The notes under the pieces: model-generated
Told to the model about the DNA's origin: nothing
Seen by the model: the letters and a program-made list of their open reading frames with translations, nothing else
The model's database searches: none
Shown here: piece after piece, positions 45,255 to 55,190 of the stretch
How positions within the stretch are numbered: the stretch's first letter is position 1
Layout of the letters: every line of letters starts with the position of its first letter
Source of the DNA: a bacterium
GTDB taxonomy: Bacteria > SZUA-79 > Acidulodesulfobacterales > Acidulodesulfobacteraceae
Direction of reading: 5' to 3'
Assembly (NCBI GenBank): GCA_021798875.1
Contig: JAJZBN010000006.1
Span: 37,993 to 101,992 of the forward strand
Length of the DNA: 64,000 nucleotides
Made by a program: the position numbers and the translations under genes

Positions 45255-47261
45255 ATGGAAAATATGCTTGGCATTAATAAAATTCATAAAACCGGACTTT
45301 CAATACTTACCGTTTTAATATTAATTTTTTTTATTTTAGTCGTTCCTTCTTACGCTTCTAAACTTAACAAAAAAAAATATTCCGGCAGTTTTTTAAATAT
45401 TAGATTTACGACGAGTAAACTTAATCAAAATAAAATTAGCGGAAAAAGCAGCGGCGCACAAGTAGTTATTGTTTCTTCCGCAAATACAAATAATATTTCT
45501 CAAGACAATAAAGTATTTATAAAAAAAATAAAGCCGAAAAAACATGAAACGACAAAAAAAACGGCAGTCGTTGCCGCCGCCTCCATTAAACAGGTAAACT
45601 CATCGAACAGTTTGGTCGCGTCCGGTCTGCTTGCAAAAAAAGGCGATTTTGCAAATTATCAAAAAAATATGACCCATATATTTCCTATGATTATAAACAA
45701 GGAAATAATACATTACATTCATTATTATCAGACTACGGGACGAGATTTTTTTAAATATGCGCTTTCAAGATCGGAAAGATACATACCCATGATAAAAAAA
45801 ATCTTTCAAAAAATAGGGCTTCCTAACGATCTCGCTTATCTTGCAATGGTTGAAAGCGGTTTTTCGCCAACCGCATATTCATATGCCGGCGCAAGCGGAA
45901 TGTGGCAGTTTATACCTTCTACCGGCAGAATATTCGGTCTGACTATAAATTGGTGGGTCGATGAAAGAAGAAATCCAGTTGAATCTACATATGCAGCGGC
46001 GGAATATTTAAAAGATTTATTTAATAAATTCGGCTCATGGTATCTTGCAGCGGCGGCTTATAATGCAGGTGAATTGACTATAGAAAGAGCGTTATCGGTT
46101 GATCCAGGCGCTAATTTCTGGTCTATATCGCAGAATAAACCTTATCTTTTACCCGGACAGACAAGAAGATACGTTCCTAAAATTATTGCGGCGGCTATTA
46201 TTGCAAAAGATCCTGCTAATTTTGGTTTCCACAATATTAATTATCAAAAACCTATAAAATTTAAACAGGTAAAAGTACCGTATTCGGTCAGCCTTTACGA
46301 TTTGGCTAAATGCATAGGTATTTCCGAATATGAATTGCAGAAGATGAATCCTGAGCTTTTAAGAAACGTTACCCCTCCGGACGACCCAGGATTTATGCTT
46401 AATATACCTGCAAGCGATTACGGTAAATTCTTAAAAAATTTCAAAAATCTTAAAAGATATACGCCTAAACAACCTGTAATTCAATATACGACTTATTCAA
46501 GGCCGGCTAATAATACGGTTTATACGGTAGAACCAGGGGATACGCTTATGGGAATCGCTTCAAAGTATGGAGTGCCTCTATCGACTATAGAAAGGTACAA
46601 CGGACTTAACGGTTATTCCATACTGAAAGTAGGAGAAAAAATAACTATACCTGGAATAAATACCGCAAATACAAATTACGCGGCAAATAATTCAGGTTCT
46701 AATACGGTTTATACGGTAGAACCAGGGGATACGCTTATGGGAATCGCTTCAAAGTATGGAGTGCCTCTATCGACTATAGAAAGGTACAACGGACTTAACG
46801 GTTATTCCATACTGAAAGTAGGAGAAAAAATAACTATACCTGGCGAAAAAGGCCCTCAAAAAACTATCCCCAAAAACACTTTCGGCAATTCGGCTCTATC
46901 ATATATTATCGTTAAACCAGGAATGACTTTATGGAGCATATCGCAAAAATTTAACGTGTCTATAAATTATATTAAAAACATAAACAAGATAAGTGGAAAC
47001 GATATACATACGGGAGAAAAAATATTTTTAAAAGGCGGCTCGGCTAATAACGTAAGATATTCTTATATTAAGAGCAGTGTCAATAACTATGATGCAAAAA
47101 GAACGAATAGCGGTTTTTTATACTATAGGGTAAAATTCGGCGATTCGCTTTATGGGATTTCTGCAAAATTTCATGAAAACGTAAAAAATATAATGGCCGA
47201 AAACAATATAAAAAATCCAAATTCTATATATCCCGGCGAATTGCTTAAGATAACCAGATAA
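45255..47261 (+). CDS. mltD: MltD-like membrane-bound lytic transglycosylase with LysM domains
   Basis: A 668-residue envelope enzyme that cleaves peptidoglycan. A signal peptide spans residues about 10-35. The SLT domain spans about 175-310, with catalytic glutamate in AMVESGFSPTAYS, ASGMWQFIPSTGRIFGL and AAAYNAGE. Then come an atypical LysM-like segment and four clear LysM repeats: two identical at the protein level (TVEPGDTLMGIASKYGVPLS), IVKPGMTLWSISQKF and RVKFGDSLYGISAKF. The first two repeats are identical in DNA as well. moeA follows directly, with its ATG adjacent to this stop codon. Confidence 0.92.
   Translation: MENMLGINKIHKTGLSILTVLILIFFILVVPSYASKLNKKKYSGSFLNIRFTTSKLNQNKISGKSSGAQVVIVSSANTNNISQDNKVFIKKIKPKKHETTKKTAVVAAASIKQVNSSNSLVASGLLAKKGDFANYQKNMTHIFPMIINKEIIHYIHYYQTTGRDFFKYALSRSERYIPMIKKIFQKIGLPNDLAYLAMVESGFSPTAYSYAGASGMWQFIPSTGRIFGLTINWWVDERRNPVESTYAAAEYLKDLFNKFGSWYLAAAAYNAGELTIERALSVDPGANFWSISQNKPYLLPGQTRRYVPKIIAAAIIAKDPANFGFHNINYQKPIKFKQVKVPYSVSLYDLAKCIGISEYELQKMNPELLRNVTPPDDPGFMLNIPASDYGKFLKNFKNLKRYTPKQPVIQYTTYSRPANNTVYTVEPGDTLMGIASKYGVPLSTIERYNGLNGYSILKVGEKITIPGINTANTNYAANNSGSNTVYTVEPGDTLMGIASKYGVPLSTIERYNGLNGYSILKVGEKITIPGEKGPQKTIPKNTFGNSALSYIIVKPGMTLWSISQKFNVSINYIKNINKISGNDIHTGEKIFLKGGSANNVRYSYIKSSVNNYDAKRTNSGFLYYRVKFGDSLYGISAKFHENVKNIMAENNIKNPNSIYPGELLKITR
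46511..46843 (+). repeat. Exact 144-bp duplication of a LysM module inside mltD
   Basis: Positions 46511-46654 and 46700-46843 are identical base for base over 144 bp, with a 45-bp asparagine/serine/threonine-coding spacer. The period is 189 bp (63 codons), so the frame is kept. Identity at silent positions indicates a very recent duplication or ongoing gene conversion, and the repeat number could vary between strains. Confidence 0.93.
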
Positions 47262-48488
47262 ATGATATCTTTCGATGAATCTTTAAACATTATAAATTCA
47301 ATAAACATTTCTGCATCTCTAAAAACCGAAAAAATATCGGTTGTAAACGCGATAGACAGGGTTTTATGCGACGACGTTATGTCGGGCGTAAATTATCCGG
47401 CATTCGATAATTCAGCAATGGACGGGTATGCCGTTAATACCGAACTTACAAAAAAACTTAATTCATCGCAATTAAAATTAGCTATATCCAAAAAAGTCGT
47501 ATATGCCGGAGATTCCTCCGTTAATTCTAAATATAAAAAATCCGGCGAGGAAAACTTTGCCGTCCGCATAATGACGGGCGGATATATGCCTGAAACTTTA
47601 GATGCCGTAATACCTATTGAAGATGCCGTAGTAGAAAACAATACTCTTATAATAACTGCTCCGGTGAAACCTGGTAAAAATGTAAGAAACCGCGGCGAAG
47701 TTATTAAAAAAGGAGATGTTATTTTAAAAAAAAACACGAGGCTGATTTCCGAAAACATATCCCTGCTCGTCTCCTGTAATATAACGACGGTAAAAGTATA
47801 TCAAAAAATACCGGTTTCCGTTATTTCTACCGGAAACGAGATTATAGGTCTAGACAAAAAACCGTCATACGGCAAAATTTATAATTCCAATGGAATATTG
47901 GCGGAAAATTTTTTAATGCAAAACGGCTGCGCAGTCGTTAATAATGCGGTATGCAGAGATAATTTGGAAGAAATAGTAGAAGTTTTGACGCAAGCGGTAA
48001 AAACAAGTAAAATAATAATAACTTCCGCAGGAGCTTCTTTCGGCGATAAAGATTTTACCGAAAAAGCGCTTGAAGCAGTTGGTTTTAAAATTAAATTCAG
48101 GCAGGTAGCTATTAAACCTGCAAAACCATTTTCTTTCGGATTGATAAATAAAAAAATACCGGTTTTTATGCTCCCCGGAAACCCCGTTGCATTTTATACA
48201 TGCTTGGCCGTATACGTTAAACCTTTCATAAATCGGCATATCAATATAAACAGCCGGATGCGCATAATTAAATCGATTTCTTCATTTGAATATATTAAAA
48301 AAAATAAAAGAAGAGAATTTATTCCTGCTAATACTTTCTATAAAGACGGAACCGTGTATTCAGAAATATTCGAAAAATCGGGACCTGCGACGATAAATGT
48401 TTTCGGCATTATGAATTCTATCGTGTCCATTCCCGAAAACTTGGACGTCATACGTAAAGGCGAATTATTAGATACTTACCTAATCTGA
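47262..48488 (+). CDS. moeA: Molybdopterin molybdenumtransferase MoeA (more canonical copy)
   Basis: A 408-residue MoeA with NSAMDGYAV, TGGYMPETLDAVIPIED, VISTGNEI, the metal-site loop SAGASFGDKDFTEKAL and MLPGNPVAFYTC. These motifs are closer to the family consensus than those of the copy at 20 kb. It begins immediately after the mltD stop and lies 17 bp before an NtrC-type regulator gene. It probably serves the general molybdoenzyme pool. Confidence 0.9.
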   Translation: MISFDESLNIINSINISASLKTEKISVVNAIDRVLCDDVMSGVNYPAFDNSAMDGYAVNTELTKKLNSSQLKLAISKKVVYAGDSSVNSKYKKSGEENFAVRIMTGGYMPETLDAVIPIEDAVVENNTLIITAPVKPGKNVRNRGEVIKKGDVILKKNTRLISENISLLVSCNITTVKVYQKIPVSVISTGNEIIGLDKKPSYGKIYNSNGILAENFLMQNGCAVVNNAVCRDNLEEIVEVLTQAVKTSKIIITSAGASFGDKDFTEKALEAVGFKIKFRQVAIKPAKPFSFGLINKKIPVFMLPGNPVAFYTCLAVYVKPFINRHININSRMRIIKSISSFEYIKKNKRREFIPANTFYKDGTVYSEIFEKSGPATINVFGIMNSIVSIPENLDVIRKGELLDTYLI

Positions 48489-48505
48489 CTTTATAATAAT
48501 CAATT

Positions 48506-49939
48506 ATGAAAAAGCATAAAATCTTAATCGTCGATGACGAGCAAAGTTTGGTTTTCGTATTAAAAAAACTTCTTGAAGACGAATTCACGATAGAAACCGC
48601 ATCCGACGGAGAAGAAGCACTGTCCTATATCAAAAATAACCCCTATTTTGCTATATTTCTCGATATAAGAATTCCTAAAATTAACGGCATGGAAGTGCTG
48701 GCTTATACAAGAAAATTAGACGATAAACCTAACGTTATAATTATGACCGCACAGAACACTATGGTAAACGCCATAGACGCTATGAAAAAAGGTGCATACG
48801 ATTACATAACGAAACCTTTTGAATTGGAAGAAATTCTCGGAATAATAGAGAAAATTAAAAAAAACTACGGTTTAAACCATAAAGAATTGGAAAAATCTGA
48901 AGATTTTCTCGATACCCTGCTTGTAGGCAAATCTAAAATTATGCAGGAAGTCTTTAAAACCATAGGCAAGTTATCCCACAATAACATTACCGTTTTAATC
49001 TTAGGGGAATCAGGCACAGGCAAGGAACTTGTAGCAAGAGCGATACATTTAAACAGCGTAAGAAGCGATAAACCTTTTATCGTCGTGAACACTCCTTCAA
49101 TTCCTTCGGAACTTCTTGAATCCGAACTGTTCGGTCACGAAAAGGGTTCATATACCGGCGCTAACGAAAAAAAAGAGGGAAAATTTATAAGCGCAAACGG
49201 CGGTACTATATTTTTAGACGAAATAGGAGATATGCCGCTTAATCTTCAGGCTAAGCTTTTACGCGCTATCCAAGAAAAGGAGATCGAACCGGTCGGTTCC
49301 AATAAACCGGTTAAAATAGACGTCAGAATTATTGCCGCTACTAATAAAAATCTTAAGTCTATGGTTAAAAACGCAAAATTCAGGGAAGATTTATACTACC
49401 GGCTTAACGTTATTGAAATTACGCTGCCGCCTTTAAGGGAACGAAAATCCGACATACCTATTTTAGCAGACTTTTTTATAAAAAAGTTTTCTCAAGAGCT
49501 GAATATGCCCGAAAAGCAATTAAGTGCCGATGCGCTTTCTTTGCTTCAGTCTTATAATTTTCCGGGAAACATAAGAGAACTTGAAAACGCAATCAGAAGA
49601 TGCATGGTTATGTCGCCTTCGACGCTATTAAATTCCGATGATTTTATAGAAATATTAAATAACGGCGAAAATAATTTAAAAGACAAAAAAACGGAAACCG
49701 ACCCTTTTGAAGATATTATTAAAAGAAAAATAAAAAATTACATCGAAAAAGTCAAGGATACCGAGATTAACGATGTTTATAAATCGATAATGGGATTGAC
49801 CGAGAAAATAATTATAGAAGAAATACTTAATCTTTATAATTTTAATCAGCTTAAAGTATCTAAACTTATGGGGATTAACAGAAATACGCTGCGAAAAAAA
49901 ATCAAAGAATATAAAATAGCTGTTAAAAAACAGGTCTAG
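48506..49939 (+). CDS. NtrC-family sigma-54-dependent response regulator
   Basis: A 477-residue regulator. The receiver domain has D10-D11 and phospho-site D53 in IFLDIRIPKINGMEV. The AAA+ domain has Walker A GESGTGKELVARAIH and the sigma-54 contact loop GSYTGA, where most members have GAFTGA. FIS-type HTH near the C-terminus (LKVSKLMGINRNTLRKKIKEY). No kinase gene is adjacent. It is the last gene of the mltD-moeA run. Confidence 0.92.
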   Translation: MKKHKILIVDDEQSLVFVLKKLLEDEFTIETASDGEEALSYIKNNPYFAIFLDIRIPKINGMEVLAYTRKLDDKPNVIIMTAQNTMVNAIDAMKKGAYDYITKPFELEEILGIIEKIKKNYGLNHKELEKSEDFLDTLLVGKSKIMQEVFKTIGKLSHNNITVLILGESGTGKELVARAIHLNSVRSDKPFIVVNTPSIPSELLESELFGHEKGSYTGANEKKEGKFISANGGTIFLDEIGDMPLNLQAKLLRAIQEKEIEPVGSNKPVKIDVRIIAATNKNLKSMVKNAKFREDLYYRLNVIEITLPPLRERKSDIPILADFFIKKFSQELNMPEKQLSADALSLLQSYNFPGNIRELENAIRRCMVMSPSTLLNSDDFIEILNNGENNLKDKKTETDPFEDIIKRKIKNYIEKVKDTEINDVYKSIMGLTEKIIIEEILNLYNFNQLKVSKLMGINRNTLRKKIKEYKIAVKKQV

Positions 49940-49971
49940 TTTGCAATTTTTTATAAAATAATATTAATATT

Positions 49972-50862
49972 TTAAGACTCAAAAGGATTGATATGGACCA
50001 TAACGTCGTTTATATAAATATTTGAAGACATAAGACTGCTTTTAACGTTTTCCGCTATATCGTGAGACATTTTAACGGTCATATTTTGATTAATTTCTAT
50101 TTCGACGTCTATATAAAAATAAGGACCTGATTTTCTTACTTTAATATTAGTAATACGCTCGACCCCTTTCACGGAAATAATTACTTTTTTTATTTTATCT
50201 ATAACGGATGCCGGAGGGCTTTCGTCCATAAGATTGCTTATAGATTCTTTAATAAGTTTTACGGCAAGACGGAATATAAAAAAACTTACGACTATTCCAG
50301 CTATGGGATCCATATAGTAATAGCCTTTTATAGCAAAAATAATCCCTATTACTACGGCGATAGACACTACAACGTCGCTTCTGTGATCATACGCGGTTGC
50401 GATTAAACCCGTAGATTTTAAAAGCCTGCCCCACCTTAAAGTCCATCTGTAAAGAATTTCTTTTATAATTATAGTAGCAGATGCAACGATTAAAGTATCG
50501 AGCGCCGGACGCTCATAATAGCGGAAATACAATTTAAAGACCGACATCGCTATAATAGAAAGCCCAAAAATTATCAGTATTAATGCTACCAAAAAAGTAG
50601 CTATCATTTCGGCTTTGGCATGTCCGTAAGGATGCTCTTTGTCCTGGGGTTTATTGGATATTTTAAAAGATACGTAAACTACCATGCCGGCAAAAATATC
50701 GGAAAGAGAATTAAAACCGTCGGCTACCAATGCTTCGGAATGTCCGGTAATTCCTACATAGAATTTTGCTAAAGTTAAGATAATATTCGCAAAAATACCG
50801 ACATAGGAAACAAACTTGAGTTTATTAAAAATATTTTCGCGGCTTATAGTGAACTGTTTCAA
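49972..50862 (-). CDS. Cation diffusion facilitator (FieF-like) metal exporter
   Basis: A 296-residue protein with about five to six transmembrane helices and a cytosolic C-terminal domain (residues about 210-296). Metal-site residues are seen in ALVADGFNSLSD and in DHRSDVVVSI, the paired helix 2 and helix 5 motifs, and DPIAGIVVSF is present. Such proteins exchange Zn(II), Fe(II) or other divalent metals for protons. It lies 15 bp downstream of purN. Confidence 0.9.
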   Translation of the reverse strand: MKQFTISRENIFNKLKFVSYVGIFANIILTLAKFYVGITGHSEALVADGFNSLSDIFAGMVVYVSFKISNKPQDKEHPYGHAKAEMIATFLVALILIIFGLSIIAMSVFKLYFRYYERPALDTLIVASATIIIKEILYRWTLRWGRLLKSTGLIATAYDHRSDVVVSIAVVIGIIFAIKGYYYMDPIAGIVVSFFIFRLAVKLIKESISNLMDESPPASVIDKIKKVIISVKGVERITNIKVRKSGPYFYIDVEIEINQNMTVKMSHDIAENVKSSLMSSNIYINDVMVHINPFES

Positions 50863-50877
50863 TTTATTTCAAATATT

Positions 50878-51492
50878 TTACGCAAATATCTTTTTTAAGG
50901 CAGCAGGATAAATTTTATGTTCCATATCGTGAATTTTTAATTCTAAAGATTCAAGAGTATCGTTCTCTTCTATTTTAACGACTTCCTGACAGATAACGGG
51001 GCCTGCGTCAACTTCGGGAGTAACGTAATGCACTGTAACCCCCGTATATTTAACTCCGTAATCGAATGCGCTTTTTATAGCGTCTTTTCCTTTAAAGGCC
51101 GGAAGCAGAGAGGGATGTATATTTATTATTTTATTATGAAATTTGGAAACAAATTCTTTGGATAGTATTCTCATAAAACCGGCAAGAACTATACAGTTTA
51201 TATTATATTTCCGTATAATGCTTTCAAGCTCTTTTTCAAAATATTCTCTTTCCGAAACCGAAGCATAAGGAAGAAAAAAAACTGGAATATCGGGAGCGGC
51301 AAGCCTGACTTTTTCGATAACAGGTGCGTTTTCTATGTTTGAAACGACCGCCGATATATTTATATTGCAGGTGATATTTCTATCTTCTACGGCATCGGCA
51401 TCTTTAGTATCGGTATGAAATTTGCGTATTAGATTTAAAGCGTTGGAACCGTTTCCTGAAGCAAGAATTACGCAATTTATTTTTTTTTGCAT
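50878..51492 (-). CDS. purN: Phosphoribosylglycinamide formyltransferase
   Basis: A 204-residue enzyme transferring formyl from 10-formyl-THF to GAR in purine synthesis. NCVILASGNGSNALNLI is the N-terminal substrate loop, LAGFMRILS a family segment, and KIINIHPSLLPAFKG carries the catalytic histidine. It has about a 25-residue insertion near residues 30-45 (TDTKDADAVEDRN). It lies downstream of purM, the usual partner, with a 108-bp gap. Confidence 0.93.
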   Translation of the reverse strand: MQKKINCVILASGNGSNALNLIRKFHTDTKDADAVEDRNITCNINISAVVSNIENAPVIEKVRLAAPDIPVFFLPYASVSEREYFEKELESIIRKYNINCIVLAGFMRILSKEFVSKFHNKIINIHPSLLPAFKGKDAIKSAFDYGVKYTGVTVHYVTPEVDAGPVICQEVVKIEENDTLESLELKIHDMEHKIYPAALKKIFA

Positions 51493-51600
51493 TACTTTTG
51501 CTTTAATATACTGTTATTATTTTATTATACTAATTTATATATATTATTATTATATTAAATGCTATTTACTGTATATTTTAAAACTTATCGGAATAGTAAA

Positions 51601-52659
51601 TTATTTAATATTAACCGAAGGACGGTCTTTAGGACTTTTATTGCCAAATATAGAACCTATATTGAACGAACTGAATTTTTTGCCGCCCGAATAAAAAACT
51701 TCGTTATTAATAAATTTTATGATTTCTTGGGCTTCACTCGCTTCTGCTATTAAAATCATGCCTATTCCGGCGTTGAAGACCCTGTAAAATTCGCCGCGGT
51801 TAATGCCGCCTTTTTCTTTTAATATTTTAAAAAGTTCGGGGACTTCCCATGAATTTCCGTATATTTCGGCAGACACGTTTTCTGGAAGTATTCTGATTAA
51901 ATTTTCCGTTATACCTCCTCCTGTTATGTGCGCAATTCCTTTAATTTTAAATTTTTCTTTGAGCGCGCTTATCAGTTCCGAATAAATAATAGTCGGTTCT
52001 AACAGAGCGTCTTTAACAGTTTTTCCGTTGCCGAGCAAGGGGTCGTTTATGCCTAAACCCATCATATCGAATACTATCTTTCTGGCAAGCGAGTAGCCGT
52101 TGGAATGCAGTCCGCTGGAAGCTATGCCTATAACGCAGTCGCCTTCTTTAATTTCCTTTCCGTCAATAATTTCGTCTTTTTCGACTATCCCGACCGCAAA
52201 ACCTGCCAAATCGTATTCGCCATGCCGATAGAAGGAAGGCATTTCGGCCATTTCGCCGCCCAGAAGAGAACATTTGGCCTCTTTGCACCCTGCGGCTATA
52301 CCCGAAACGATTTCTTTAATGATTGCAGGATTTAAATTGGATGTAGATATGTAATCCAAGAAAAAAAGCGGTTTTGCACCTAAGCATGCAATATCGTTTA
52401 CGCTCATTGCGACTAAATCTATGCCGATAGTATCGTGTTTGTTTGCCGCAAAAGCTATTTTAAGCTTCGTGCCTACTCCGTCCGTTCCGGAAACCAAAAC
52501 GGGATTTTTATAATTAAGTTCCCCGAGCGAAAAAAGAGAGCCGAATAATCCGAAATTGTCTATGACGCCCTTGGTATAAGTGCCTTTAACTATCGAAGTT
52601 ATATCGTCGACGGCTTTTTTTCCCGCCTCTATATCTACGCCTGCTTTTTTATAATCCAT
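51601..52659 (-). CDS. purM: Phosphoribosylformylglycinamidine cyclo-ligase
   Basis: A 352-residue AIR synthetase. YKKAGVDIEAGKKAV at the start, the ATP-binding VSGTDGVGTKLKIA, LGGEMAEMPSFY, and HITGGGITENLIRILP are all family motifs. It precedes purN on the minus strand. The 233-bp gap to the divergent pilM gene is AT-rich with no element recognised. Confidence 0.95.
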   Translation of the reverse strand: MDYKKAGVDIEAGKKAVDDITSIVKGTYTKGVIDNFGLFGSLFSLGELNYKNPVLVSGTDGVGTKLKIAFAANKHDTIGIDLVAMSVNDIACLGAKPLFFLDYISTSNLNPAIIKEIVSGIAAGCKEAKCSLLGGEMAEMPSFYRHGEYDLAGFAVGIVEKDEIIDGKEIKEGDCVIGIASSGLHSNGYSLARKIVFDMMGLGINDPLLGNGKTVKDALLEPTIIYSELISALKEKFKIKGIAHITGGGITENLIRILPENVSAEIYGNSWEVPELFKILKEKGGINRGEFYRVFNAGIGMILIAEASEAQEIIKFINNEVFYSGGKKFSSFNIGSIFGNKSPKDRPSVNIK

Positions 52660-52892
52660 AGTCGTATGATTTTATAATTTTTTATATATTTTGTAAAGCG
52701 TCTTTAACAAAATTAACAAAAAACTAACAAAACGGAAGCAGAAATATTTTTTTGAATAAATTTATGATTTCTGATAAACTTATTTCTACATATCTTAAGA
52801 CATAAAACATAAAAACTGTTGCCTTTATAAATAATTTACAGTCATACGCAATTATAATTATACGGAATTAGATAAATAAATTAATTTGTTTT

Positions 52893-53855
52893 ATGAAAAT
52901 ATACTCTGCCGTTGAAATAGACTATAACAAAATTAAAATATTAGAAGTTTATAAAAAAAGAAACCGCTATTTTTTAAATAATTTTGTAAATTACGATATT
53001 GAAAATGACGGATTAAAAGATTTGGATTTTATAGCCTCTAACCTAAATAAAATTATCGGCGAAAATCAAATAAGCAAAAAGAACGTAATTACGTCCCTTA
53101 ACGGAAATAAAGTTTTAAGTTTTAATTTTACTCTGCCTAATATGCCTCCTGCAGACCTTAAATCCGCCGTAGAATATGAACTGAAAAAAGTCCTTCATTT
53201 CCCTATAAATCATTATATTTTTGATTATATATACGTATCCTATACCGACGACTCCGGCAATATTTTTCTTAATTTAACGGCATTTGCGGCTTTAGAAGAA
53301 GACGTTAAAAATTTTCTGGAAATATTCGACAAGGCTTCTATAAAGGTTAGGTCTATAGAGTGCAAAGCGGTTTCTATCTATAATAACGCCAAATATATGG
53401 GTAAAATCGGGACGGGCGGGGCAAGGCACATTTTGCTGTGCGATATAAGTTATTACGCGATAAAAATATTGATGATTTTGAATGAAGCGGTAATTTTTGA
53501 AAGAACGGTTGAAGATTTAAACTTTAAAAATATTTCTTATGAAAATTCTTTATCGGTTATAGTCGATGAACTAAAAAGGACGCTCGATTTCTATTTCGCC
53601 GGAAAATCTTTGCCGCCGATAGACGAAATAATACTTAGCGGAATTTTTTCCAATAAAAAAGGATTCGATATGATAATGTCTAAAGTAACCGGCTTTAAGT
53701 CTTTTTCCGTTTCTACGTCGGATTTGTTAGAGTCTGGCAACTACGGATTTTATCTGTCGGAGAGGATAAATAAATTAAAAAGAATAAACGGAAGCGATTT
53801 TTTATTCCCCCTTGAAGAAATGTGGACTACTTTTGGTCTTATAGTTAACAGATAG
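52893..53855 (+). CDS. pilM: PilM-like type IV pilus assembly protein
   Basis: A 320-residue actin-fold protein without membrane helix. The start YSAVEIDYNKIKILEVYK corresponds to the PilM/GspL phosphate-1 strand, SAVEYELKKVLHFPINHYIFDY is the typical PilM motif, and DELKRTLDFYF with ILSGIFSN fills the second half. PilM sits on the cytoplasmic face and binds the PilN N-terminus. It begins the pilMNO set. Confidence 0.8.
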   Translation: MKIYSAVEIDYNKIKILEVYKKRNRYFLNNFVNYDIENDGLKDLDFIASNLNKIIGENQISKKNVITSLNGNKVLSFNFTLPNMPPADLKSAVEYELKKVLHFPINHYIFDYIYVSYTDDSGNIFLNLTAFAALEEDVKNFLEIFDKASIKVRSIECKAVSIYNNAKYMGKIGTGGARHILLCDISYYAIKILMILNEAVIFERTVEDLNFKNISYENSLSVIVDELKRTLDFYFAGKSLPPIDEIILSGIFSNKKGFDMIMSKVTGFKSFSVSTSDLLESGNYGFYLSERINKLKRINGSDFLFPLEEMWTTFGLIVNR

Positions 53856-53925
53856 GATGAAAATATAGCAATCATTTAAATAAATTATTAAAATGAATGA
53901 CGGTATTTAAAACAAACCGGAAAAA

Positions 53926-54573
53926 TTGAAAATTTATATGAAAATAGGAAAAAACAAGCCTATCGAAAAAACGAGGATTAATCTTCTTCCTGCTAAAAAT
54001 AAAGAACTTATAGCGAAAAACAGAAAAAAATTGCTGTTTATTTCTATTATAGCAGGCTATATAATTTTTATTTTTCTTATAGATACGTCTTTAGTTTTAA
54101 TAAACAAGGCAAAAATCAAATACATAGCGGCTTTATCTCAGGAACTTTCAGTTATGAAAACAAAAAATATAATGAATACCGCATTTGAAACGGCGATAGA
54201 CAAAAGAAAATTGCTTTTAGAAGCCGTCGGGAAAAAAGTTTCGCTGATAGAAAACCTTAAAAAACTGAAAGTATCATGGTACGGAAAAATAGATAAAATG
54301 ATAGCGGCATCTCCGCAAGGCGTATGGATGTCGAGCGTATCGATGCAGGGCGGCAAAGTGTCCATAGAAGGAAACAGCGTTTCGTTAAACAATATTTCTA
54401 TTTATGTAGATAACATGAAAGCTACGGCGTTGTTTGAAAAAATGACGCTGGCAGGCATAAATATAAAAAAAGTGAACGGCAATACTTTTTACGGTTTTAA
54501 AATTATCGGCTTGCTTAACGGAATACCCGATATTAATATAAAAAATACGGCCGAAAGCGCAAAGAAAAAATAA
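53926..54573 (+). CDS. pilN: PilN-like pilus assembly membrane protein
   Basis: A TTG start at 53926 has GGA four bases away as its ribosome site; an in-frame ATG is four codons later. TRINLLPAKNKEL is the conserved PilN N-terminus that docks into PilM. A single helix (residues about 35-57) and a periplasmic coiled and alpha/beta region follow. The VWMSSVSMQGGKVSIEGNSVSL motif is typical of the PilN C-terminal domain. 215 residues. Confidence 0.8.
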   Translation: MKIYMKIGKNKPIEKTRINLLPAKNKELIAKNRKKLLFISIIAGYIIFIFLIDTSLVLINKAKIKYIAALSQELSVMKTKNIMNTAFETAIDKRKLLLEAVGKKVSLIENLKKLKVSWYGKIDKMIAASPQGVWMSSVSMQGGKVSIEGNSVSLNNISIYVDNMKATALFEKMTLAGINIKKVNGNTFYGFKIIGLLNGIPDINIKNTAESAKKK

Positions 54574-54588
54574 AAGCGGAGATTGACG

Positions 54589-55173
54589 TTGAAATTGTTA
54601 GACGATATAAAAAAAATACCGGTTTATTTAAGAAACAATAAAATTATTTTAGTTTTATTGATGGCTTTCATATTCATATATCTAATAAATCAGGATATTT
54701 TCGTCAACATAATATATAAAAATATCGAAAATAATAATTCTCAAATTTTAAAAATTAAGAAAAAAATGGAATTTTTTAAAAAAACCGCCGGCACTCTTAG
54801 CGAAGAAAAAAATACGCTATACCGGCTAAAAAAACAGATAAAAAATTTAAAATTAAAATTAATAAACGATGAATCCATACTTCCAAAAACCTCAAAAATT
54901 TCGAGCCTTATTAAAAATATATCGTCCGATGCGCCTGCAGATAATTTCGTAATAGAAAAAGTTAATTTCGGCCAAATCTTAAATTACGAGGGCATAAAAG
55001 CGCTGCCTATTCAAATTAATATGTCCGGCGGTTTTAACAAAACTTTAATTTTTATTAAAAATATTTACGAAATGCGCAGGATTTTCGTAATCGATTACGT
55101 ATCCATAAAACCGAGCGTCAAATCTTTCCCAGACGTAAAGACGACCGTTAAAGGATTTGTATTTTACGGCTGA
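54589..55173 (+). CDS. pilO: PilO-like pilus assembly membrane protein
   Basis: TTG at 54589 is preferred to TTG at 54583 because GGAG at 54578-54581 is spaced for it. The protein has about 194 residues: one transmembrane helix (residues about 19-38), a lysine-rich coiled coil, then an alpha/beta domain (NISSDAPADNFVIEKVNFG, LPIQINMSGGFNKTLIFIKN). That is the PilO layout. It lies directly after pilN and converges on the secretin gene 17 bp further on. Confidence 0.75.
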   Translation: MKLLDDIKKIPVYLRNNKIILVLLMAFIFIYLINQDIFVNIIYKNIENNNSQILKIKKKMEFFKKTAGTLSEEKNTLYRLKKQIKNLKLKLINDESILPKTSKISSLIKNISSDAPADNFVIEKVNFGQILNYEGIKALPIQINMSGGFNKTLIFIKNIYEMRRIFVIDYVSIKPSVKSFPDVKTTVKGFVFYG

Positions 55174-55190
55174 TAACGGTAACGCCGCAT

